From assembly GCA_029266635.1 (NCBI GenBank), contig JAQSWM010000010.1, forward strand, positions 1-64,000: a stretch of 64,000 nt of DNA, read 5' to 3'. The position numbers and the translations under genes are program-made. The stretch comes from Sphingobacteriaceae bacterium (lineage in GTDB: Bacteria; Bacteroidota; Bacteroidia; Sphingobacteriales; Sphingobacteriaceae). The stretch's first letter is position 1, and every line of letters begins with the position of its first letter. The notes beneath the pieces are model-generated. The model searched no databases, had not been told where the DNA came from, and saw only the letters and a list, made by a program, of their open reading frames with translations. Shown in pieces: positions 63,995 through 64,000 of the stretch.

Positions 63995-64000
63995 ATTATG

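Overview
The window is chromosomal DNA of a Bacteroidota bacterium, most likely a Sphingobacteriales relative (Pedobacter/Mucilaginibacter type; inferred from gene content, not from a search). Pointers are the acetyl/succinyl-ornithine type of arginine pathway, the parA-parB-DUF5683-dapB-lepB block, BshA (bacillithiol), DUF4292, DUF3098 and DUF2157 proteins, SPII lipoproteins, and promoter elements of the Bacteroidota type (TAnnTTTG at -7). No rRNA, tRNA, CRISPR array, prophage or insertion sequence was recognised.

Layout. 1-6974 is a nitric-oxide response island. A quinol-type NO reductase (cut by the window edge) is divergent from a tight operon of ric (Fe-S repair), an Rrf2 regulator, a hemerythrin protein, a DUF1858-DUF2249-DUF2249 protein, two polytopic haem-copper/NnrS-like membrane proteins separated by a DUF59 Fe-S protein, and a second Rrf2 paralogue. 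Both divergent promoters carry the same 12-base word. 6978-10802 holds a lipoprotein, a Dabb protein, an alpha/beta hydrolase and a glycosidase. 11242-18843 is an arginine operon (GNAT, argG, argC, argD, argF', argB, proC) interrupted by two four-helix-bundle genes and preceded by a long structured leader. 19215-23263 holds a desaturase, a DUF2383 protein, truA and an ABC exporter. 23289-27655 is lepB-dapB-DUF5683-parB-parA. 27828-29552 is a flavin reductase and bshA. 29580-31306 is an AT-rich type II restriction-modification pair. 31384-41291 runs from rlmN through an amidohydrolase, an NMO-like flavoprotein, acylphosphatase, a flippase, dut, TPR, DUF4292, EnvC and two TatA proteins. 41299-46025 is DUF2157, ribF, truB, uppP, DUF3098, ftsX. 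46179-56397 is leuS, miaB, a sigma-54 activator, lptE, an acidic protein, secG, groES, groEL. 56700-63994 is a DUF58/MoxR/DUF4350/DUF4129/SpoIIM/RDD cluster and a DUF2752 protein.

Most unusual signal. A family of degenerate 7-base-period iterons recurs at gene junctions: flanking both four-helix-bundle genes as inverted pairs, in the groES-groEL and miaB-regulator spacers, upstream of leuS, and in frame inside argC and ribF. The unit sequence differs from site to site while the 7-base period is kept. Two other palindromic repeat types occur in argB (in frame) and between argF' and argB. Together these make the arginine operon a hot spot for small repeat insertion. The second candidate novelty is the NO island with its paired Rrf2 regulators and two uncharacterised membrane proteins; the third is the structured attenuator-like leader of the arginine operon.
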